Shown piece after piece: positions 57,065-64,000 of a stretch of 64,000 nt of DNA. Within the stretch, counting starts at the first letter, position 1. Each line of letters opens with the position of its first letter. The stretch covers positions 143,809,861 through 143,873,860 of the forward strand of contig NC_079492.1 in NCBI RefSeq assembly GCF_020520425.1. Reading direction: 5' to 3'. The position numbers were made by a program, and so were the translations under genes. The notes beneath the pieces are model-generated. The model saw nothing but the letters and a program-made list of their open reading frames with translations. It had not been told where the DNA came from and did not search any database. Source of the DNA: Spinacia oleracea (Eukaryota; Streptophyta; Magnoliopsida; Caryophyllales; Amaranthaceae).

Positions 57065-59380
57065 ACAAGCAAAACTCAGCAATTAGCCCCAGCTAACTCA
57101 AGACCAGAAACTGGGGATTCGATGCTGCTGATTAACTTATAATTATGTTTAAAATATAGTATTTCAAAAATAATGTCCAACTACTAGCATAGCTAAGCAG
57201 CATTTCCAGGTGGATATGGTTCAGCGAGTGTTATGCAAGAATGGACCAATGTCGTTATTGTACTATGCGTTTTGCTTATGAATGAACAGTGTGTTATGCA
57301 CTAATGTCAAAAAGCTCCTGCAGACTTTTCCAACCATATGTTTACCAATGAACCAAAAGCTTCTGACACTGATTATCAAACCCTCTGGAAAAGGGATTAC
57401 TGTTTGTCTGTCTCCTGGTCTGCGCCTAAGAAAAAGCCGCCTTTTGACTTCTACATTAAAAAATCATCACTCCCTTAAAACAACATAGTAACACGAAGAA
57501 CCTTGAAGATTGAAACAACAGTCAAAATTTTGCAAGTTGCAACTACCTTACTTGTGTTTGTAATTCGTCTAATCCATGTGGCTTTGCAGAGTAATGAATA
57601 AGTAACAACTACTGAGCTGGTTTCTAAGCGAGGGACTAAGCAAAGAGAAAGAGATCATGTTGATCTTCAACAGTTCAACCCCTCAAAATCAAATCAGGTT
57701 ATAACACTTTAGTATCGCTAATGGTAAAAACAGGAGTTAACATTAACCAGAACCAATGGCATCCATGCAAAATCCAAATCAGGTTATAACACTTGAGTAT
57801 CACTAATGGTAAAAAACAGGAGTGAACATTAACAAGAACCAATGGCATCGATGCAATTCCATAGTTGAAGGATAATAGTATCAATAACGGGGATTAGTTT
57901 GTCATAAAAGTCGAGGATTTGATTGACCATATCTCCCCCTAATTTACCATAAATATAAAAGAAAATTTGAAAACTACTTCCCAATTCGAGCAGCTATCAT
58001 GGCAACTCTATGCAATAAAAAATTCCCAATAGAAACTGCAAACCCAGAACTGGCTCTGGTCTCACTTTTAGACTCAATGGCTTTGAAGACAAATTTAAGC
58101 AGCTATAAAGATCACATGGAGGGATTGGATCCTGGAGGCATAATTTAAGAAAGCAATAGCAAGTACTGAGTGCTGACTGTATAACAAGAAATTATTGCAA
58201 CTGCTGGGTAGCATTCATTTCCTAGTGGCAATTATGACCTTAGTGAGACTATCTGAACCCCTCCACACATTCAAGAGAGAGAGAGAGAGAGAGAAAAAGT
58301 AGGGTTCAGAAAAAAATATGAAACTGTGAAACCAAAAAAAAAAAAACAATATATTCACCACTACTTCCATAGCTCCCTGAGTTTTTCACAACTTATTCCA
58401 AACTTGCTTCATCAGTGTTGGATATGAAGTAATACATCAAACCTTGTCAGTGTAATATCCTATTTTTAAACTGCGTTAACAACTCACAATAAAAATGAAA
58501 ACATCAGGCATAGGTTAAATATTGCTTGCTATATCCTGTGAATTTTATTCCTTTTTACTCCTTCATAACCCCATCGTCCCGTATCCTTCCCAAAAAGGCG
58601 ATGGGACAAAGTCTGTCTATTTACCATTAGACCATTACAAACTCTACTTTGATTCTGGTATAAATGTTGAAATTGTCCATGCTCCAGTTGTTTCGTTATT
58701 CTAGATAGTCCAGATTTTCTCTAGTCCAATTTCAACTCCTGGATCCTAACAGTACTGAATACACTACCTAACTATATGTCACAATCAACTAATATCCCAG
58801 GGAGTAATGTGGCTCCCAAGGCTATTCTTGGAAAGAGAACTGAAATTTATTTAAAAAATCTTCTCTGGCTTTTGGATTATTATGAACTAATTAAACAGTG
58901 GCTCGTTAAATTGTCCGCATATCCTATTTAACAGACAGATCTTGCATATAAAATAAATATCAACTAGAAATGACCTTTTTGTTAAGGCAGGAATACTGAA
59001 GCTAACATCAAATAAGAATTTCTTCGACAAAATTGGGGTAATGTTAATGTCAATATACGAGTAAATAGTCTTTTAAAGCTTCCTATTTTTCATGACTAGA
59101 TTTTGAAGTTGCTCTTCAATTTGTTTGCTCAAGTGCTCATTCTTTTTATCTACACCGTCCAAACTGATATATTCCTCCTTTCCATTACAGTTATCCTCTG
59201 CAGCTGATCTCTAGCAGTTATTCTGAACCACTTGCGCTTTTATATCGATTTTTATAAACAAAGAATCTTACTACTTTGTGCCTTCTATAAATTGTTGCAG
59301 GTCCCTCAACAGCATCAAGCAAGAAAAAAAACTCAAAAGGAAATCTCATCAAATAAAAATCCTTCAACATTCTCAATATA
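57065..59380. other. Spacer J-K
   Basis: No gene. Contains an 86-bp tandem duplication at 57691-57862 (AAATCAGGTTATAACACTT) and a GA microsatellite at about 58272-58292. Confidence 0.5.
57691..57862. repeat. Tandem duplication, about 86 bp x 2
   Basis: AAATCAGGTTATAACACTTT..AATGGTAAAAACAGGAG..ACCAATGGCATCCATGCA repeats with a few substitutions starting at 57777. Confidence 0.85.
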
Positions 59381-60352
59381 ATGGTCTCATCCAAACTGCA
59401 AAAACCCACAAATGAAGAACACAAATTTACACAGAAAATATCAGAGGTGACTGCTTGGGGAAACAGGATGCTTGGACACAAACAACAGGAACACCAAGCA
59501 GTGGCCAAACACTGTACCACATGCAAGTGCCCAGCACCGAAAGACACAAAACCAACATGTACTCACATACAGAAGAGAGAACATGCTAGCACCGTAGCTG
59601 CCAAAGACATGAAATCCAGTGCGTACACTGAGACAAAGAAGAAAGAAAAGGAAGGACATCCAAGTACAGTCCATAAGGATGCCAAACATACTTCTTGCAT
59701 TGAGCTGAAGAAGAAGGAAAAGCAGCAAACAACAAATGTTCAAACAAAGGATTCTGAGCAGCCTGTTGGTGCTGAGATGAAGAAGACGGACAAGAAGGAA
59801 CAACATGCAAAAGGCAACACAACTAACACATTGAGCAAGAAAGTTCACAAGGATGAACCAACCAACCACTGGTTTTCAAGCATGGCAGATCATTGGAAGG
59901 AGAAGATCATGATGATGAAGAAGGCCAAGGAAGGCAAGTCAAAAGATAGCAGTAGCACCAGTGACAGCGACAGTGAAGAAGAGTCCTGTGGGATAATAAA
60001 GGTATGTATTCAAAATTTTCAAATAGAAGATATCCCCTCAACTTCCTACACCAACTTCCCAGCATGAATCCCACAAATATCTGCATATTGCTAGTAAACA
60101 TGCATAGCAGAGGCCAGAGAGTGCATGAAAGAAATTATAGAAGGCCTTCTTTTGTAGTCTACTATTAGAATTCCTTGTCTAAAGTCCATTCCACCCCTTT
60201 TCCTCCCACTCCCCCTCCCTCTAAATCCTCCCCTCGAAGTTGTGACCTTCTTGACTGTCCAACCCATGCAATTTGATTTATTTATTTATTTTTGCCTTAC
60301 CTTGCAGACAGACAAGAGACACTACCAAGGGACCAAAACCTCGTCTAAGTGA
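59381..60352 (+). CDS. Gene K, Lys-rich repeat protein with acidic-Ser tail
   Basis: Exon 1, 59381-60001; exon 2, 60308-60352; 221 aa. The phase-0 GT-AG intron (GTATGT..CTTGCAG) falls near the C-terminus as in the tandem family, but exon 2 encodes 14 residues. Motifs: Cys/His cluster KHCTTCKCPAPKDTKPTCTH (about 44-63), then degenerate repeats around E-(T/L/M)-KKKEK (TETKKKEKEGHPST, IELKKKEKQQTT, AEMKKTDKKEQ), NHWFSSMADHWKEK, and KSKDSSSTSDSDSEEES, which mirrors the DSSDSESD tail of gene I. It is probably disordered; relationship to I and J is inferred from tail and gene structure. Confidence 0.72.
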
Positions 60353-61371
60353 AAGAGGCTACTGCAGAATCAACAAGGAACAAGATAATAAGGAACTATG
60401 GACCGTATAGTATTGCTTAAGTACAAGCTTTTATAATTTGATTTCCTATTTCCTCTAATTCCAATTACTTCAAATATTAATTTCGAACAATAAGATTCTT
60501 TACCTATTTTAAGATAGAATTTTCTTTTAGTTTATGAATGTCTTACTGTTTGTAAAAGCTTACCGTTATGGTCATCTTACAACTGGAACATAGACTTGGT
60601 TGTGCATTGTCACATATTACGGAGTACTAGTTTACTAATTACTAAAAGTATTTTTTTCTCAATTATGGTCAAGAACCAACCCCGCAAAAGACAAAGCGAA
60701 AAACATTGTCTAATATAATTGAAAACTCCTATTCCGTTAACATGCTTAAGTATCCAATTCCATTTGAGCAAGCTTTTGATGAACATATATGTACAATGAG
60801 AAAAAGATAGAAAAGAAGAACATCTCAATGTTTAGTAAAATCCAAATGGGTCTTGCAAGGAGCCAAACCCTGATCCACAATTTGGCAACTCTGTGCCCAG
60901 CCTATACCATGAGACACGACATTTTGAGCGGAACAGATAATCATGATTCATGACACTGAACCCTAAAATTGGATGCTGAACGGAAAATAATCAGTCATAC
61001 TGCTATATAAAGCTGCCAATTTATCCACAAAATTCAACCAGGGGAGCAAATGCATAAACCATTACTTCTGCATAGAAACCATTAAACAAATGCAATATTC
61101 TGACAAGGTACACAAACTGCAAAATGTTTAGGAGCGCTCTCTAAAACTAATTTTACAAACTTATAAACATAAAACAAAAAGGAACTGTCATGAAGTGGTG
61201 TGCCTATAACAATCAGCCACTATTAAAAAATACAAAAACAGAAAAAAAGATTGATCATGCCAATTATAATAGATAGCAGAATTGGACCAACCTTATCGTT
61301 TGTGGCACAATCTGTGACAGGCAACACACCAAAAAGCATTTCACAGCTAATACTGAAAGGATAGAAGATTG
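60353..61371. other. Spacer between gene K and the hydrolase gene
   Basis: No gene is supported. An isolated family-like promoter block (TCATACTGCTATATAAAGCTG, TATA at 61003) is followed by no open frame, possibly a relic of another member. Confidence 0.4.
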
Positions 61372-63382
61372 TCAAGACTTGAAAAGGCTATTGGAAATAA
61401 ATGAAGCAATAGACTGGACAGCAGACTCCTCGGCATCATTTTGAGTAGCTTCAGTTGCTTGAAGATGCTTCTTAGCAATTTTAAAGGAGTGATCTCCTCC
61501 ATCAATCACATGCAAGTCATTAATAGACTTCATCCTTTTCCGAACAGATTTCAACTTATCCAGAGGGCATAACCCATCTTTGCTACCCTTCAACACCACC
61601 ACAATCCCCCAAAAACCACGAAATCATCAACTTAATTGTCAAGATATACATCACAATATTCTCACAAATCACAATAACAAATGATTTTTACCACTTAATT
61701 AGCACAATAACCTGGTCATGGAGGCAATAAGTCAATAACTAAGAAACTGGTACCTGCACAAACATGACAGGAACTGTGAGCTGAACCAATATCTCATCTC
61801 GTATAGCTCCTTTCGATCCCTGAGAGAACAAGTGTTATTAAATGTTATGCGACTTGTTTCCTAAAAAAACATGAGTTACATTCTTCATAAAACTATCATG
61901 ATTCATCATCTGGACCTACGTCAAGTGCAAGTCATTAATATAATGGTTATCCAGATGAAAAGTTAAAGGTAAACCTTCAATGGGTATCCCAAACAGACTA
62001 TTGCTGATGCAGAAATATCCGATTGACTTGCTACCATGCAGCTAACTCTACATAAAATTCAAAAGGATTATTTAGAAACCCCCTGTAATCGAGAGAGATG
62101 CAACTAGTCTCCGATTATTTTATCTTATTACTTCAAAGTAACTTCACTGTTGTATCAATAACTATGAACAACCTGTTTCTAACATTTTACCCAAGTTCTA
62201 AATAAACAAGGAAGTCGAACTCAAATGGAACTTGAACTAAGTTTTACAACAGAACCTCGTAGAGATCAAATAGATTATCATGATTTGCAATTTAGAATTT
62301 ATACATCAACTAAGCATCACAACCAGAGAAACCAGTAGTCGCAAAAGTAGAACAAAATATAGGTATGCAAGAGACATCATCAATCATCACCTTGCGCCCA
62401 TAGATTTTCCGGCCAAAATTAGTGGATGATCAGGGTATCTATCAACTGCCTTTCTAACAACATCGGCATGAAAATCCACTAGCCGTTCTGCCTTTGGAGG
62501 AACTCCTTTCTTTCCACAGGCCAAATCTATCATAACATAAATTTTCCTTAACTCATGAGTCGTGACAGCTTCAACGTGTCTAATAAATCAAAAACTGATA
62601 AACTGAAATCAAACTTGTGAAATCCTTTCGGAAAAGAAAGAGTTTGAACTCACAGGGATAGTCAAATGTAACTACTTCAACAGCTTGCAAAGCCTTTCCT
62701 AACATCTCTTTCCATCTGTACAACAACATATAGTTTTCTCAACTCTACTATTACTGTCAGATGAATATAATGTACACTTCAACACTTGTATATAATAATT
62801 TAATATATTTCCAAAATTTTGCACAAAGTATTAATTTAAGAATGCATGAAAAAATCATGGGTCGATCAGAGTAATTAACGTTTGATTTAGGTTCTTATAT
62901 GCAGCCGTTGTATATATAGTTTTCCTTCTTGCATTAGGAAAGAAAACCGGACGGACTACTGAATGCTCTATTGAAGCATGAAAATCGAAACCTGATGGCG
63001 TTTGCAGCTTAAATTTCAGCATAGAATTACCAATTCAAGAAACCAAACCATAATTGTATTAGGTTATTTATAACCCTAACTTTCTTAAATTTTCTTAGTC
63101 AAAATCTGTATAGTTAATCCATAATCCACCAATTTTCAAATTAATTTCCATAGCGCGTAATAATTTCAACTAATTAACCACAATCTTAAGCAAAATTGGA
63201 GAGATTAAATTGAGAAAAAGAGAAAACCTGATCATCCAATCGGAAGAGGAAGGCGCACCAGCACCGTGAGCGAAGACGACCAGCGGAGACAAATTCTTGA
63301 GATTTGACGATACAGCGGTGTCGCTTTGAGCCTCTGGATGGTCAGTACGACGGCGTTTTGACGACGGGAGTGAATCCGCCAT
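61372..63382 (-). CDS. Alpha/beta hydrolase, KANL3/TEX30-like family
   Basis: Six exons in frame (minus): 63382-63228, 62715-62654, 62526-62391, 62047-61975, 61819-61754 and 61587-61372; 235 aa. The start MADSLPSSKRRR is basic. The core shows LVVFAHGAGAPSSSDWM, the nucleophile elbow LAGKSMGAR (GxSxG), VCLGYPL, PVMFVQGSKDGLCP (acid) and HVIDGGDHSF (catalytic His). The family includes plant proteins annotated as KAT8 regulatory NSL complex subunit 3-like; human TEX30/KANL3 share the fold. The substrate is unknown and cytosol or nucleus is likely. All splice sites are canonical and no frame break was seen. It is transcribed towards the tandem cluster. The upstream in-frame Met at 63445 lies in probable leader sequence. 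Confidence 0.92.
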
Positions 63383-64000
63383 AGTTGCTGAGTTGAATTC
63401 TCGGAAAGCAAAACGTAACTGAAAGGAAACGAAATGCCCTAGCAAAAATTAATTTGGGAATTTTTAATTTTCGCGCCAAATGGAATAGCGTAACTGGACA
63501 ACGGCCTACTGAAACCAAATTAAGCCATTCTTATTAAGCCATTCTTAATTTGCATATTTCTTGTGGCCTATGGGGCTGTGCCTGGTTGGGCTTTCTACTT
63601 TATTTTACTCTACCCTAACATGCCATTTTCAGAAGTGCGTTTTTTTCACTTTAATTTCAACTGTTGATCGTATATTTAATTTGTTTGAACATCTAACTTA
63701 TGTGGACTATTATGAATTAGTTAACAACTTAACTTATCAGAACTTATTTTTCATAAAATTGTAAACAGAAGTCGAAATCAACATAACCTGAATGGGTGTT
63801 ATGGTAAAGTTATAAGGGAAATTTGAGTAATTAACCCTACTGAATATACTATTTGATGCGTGTAACTTGATAAAAAGTGAGTAGATTGGAAGAACATGCT
63901 CGTTCAAATTCTATTACAACTTGATCTTAAGGGGCATTAGACATTAGTCCCTCCCATATGATAATAATAGAACCTTATTTCTTTTTTCAAAGTACCACGG
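63383..64000. other. Upstream region of the hydrolase gene
   Basis: No gene. Around 63690-63790 (AACTTATCAGAACTTATTTTTCAT) lies a fragment resembling the MITE at 41880-42085. Confidence 0.45.

Noticed and set aside
59441-59869. Minus-strand frame of 142 aa over gene K
   Set aside because: Cys/Leu/Phe-rich shadow of a Lys-rich coding exon; no splice or promoter support.

Overview
The window is plant nuclear DNA. It has AT-rich spacers, GT-AG introns, CTATATAAG-type TATA boxes, AATAAA-type polyadenylation signals and abundant plant transposons (Stowaway, CACTA, hAT, Mutator-like, Copia and probably LINE relics). Recurring TACTCCGTA-type words and the transposon repertoire suggest Caryophyllales, perhaps Amaranthaceae/Chenopodiaceae. 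That placement is an inference and I cannot confirm a species.

Layout. (1) 1-4160: spacer with little coding signal, a 142-bp tandem duplication, and Stowaway and CACTA miniature elements. (2) 4161-4829, continuing after 29477: a decayed member (gene A) of a tandem small-gene family, interrupted by a giant element. (3) 4830-29467: a 24.6-kb Mutator-like element (MULE) bounded by the 9-bp direct repeat AGTCGTTAC and by imperfect terminal inverted repeats, each holding a palindrome. (4) 31200-60352: the rest of the tandem family (genes B-E, pseudogene F, G, H, I, J, K), with an unrelated single-exon beta-propeller gene at 49572-50642. (5) 61372-63382: a six-exon minus-strand alpha/beta hydrolase of the KANL3/TEX30-like family.

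The MULE looks autonomous and carries unusual cargo. It encodes a five-exon FAR1/MULE-type transposase with the DDE residues and a SWIM zinc finger. It also encodes an intact 14-exon ULP1-type cysteine peptidase with an H-D-C triad, a GRF-type zinc-finger protein with a C-terminal membrane anchor, an unrecognised 309-aa protein, a 156-aa helical protein, and a 191-aa protein with a truncated tandem copy. Most striking are three paralogous two-exon genes on the minus strand. Their products join an unrecognised domain of about 220 residues to only the first half of an endonuclease/exonuclease/phosphatase-like fold. Each of the three sits head-to-head with a different plus-strand gene. Spacers in the element are peppered with a TTTGGTAC / GTACCAAA word and short tandem duplications.

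The tandem family encodes small His/Gly/Tyr-rich, probably disordered proteins. Across otherwise dissimilar members the gene plan is the same: one main exon, a phase-0 intron close to the stop codon, and a tiny last exon (usually 2-3 codons). Terminal motifs include DPYRR-x-Y and K/N-C. Genes I and J carry decapeptide His repeats that could bind metal ions. J has a GC-AG intron where I has GT-AG, and J has lost the Lys/acidic-Ser tail. Locus A and locus B are a segmental duplication. B preserves empty sites for the Stowaway, the CACTA and the MULE insertions found in A. Gene models were assembled by hand from reading frame and splice consensus, without transcript evidence.
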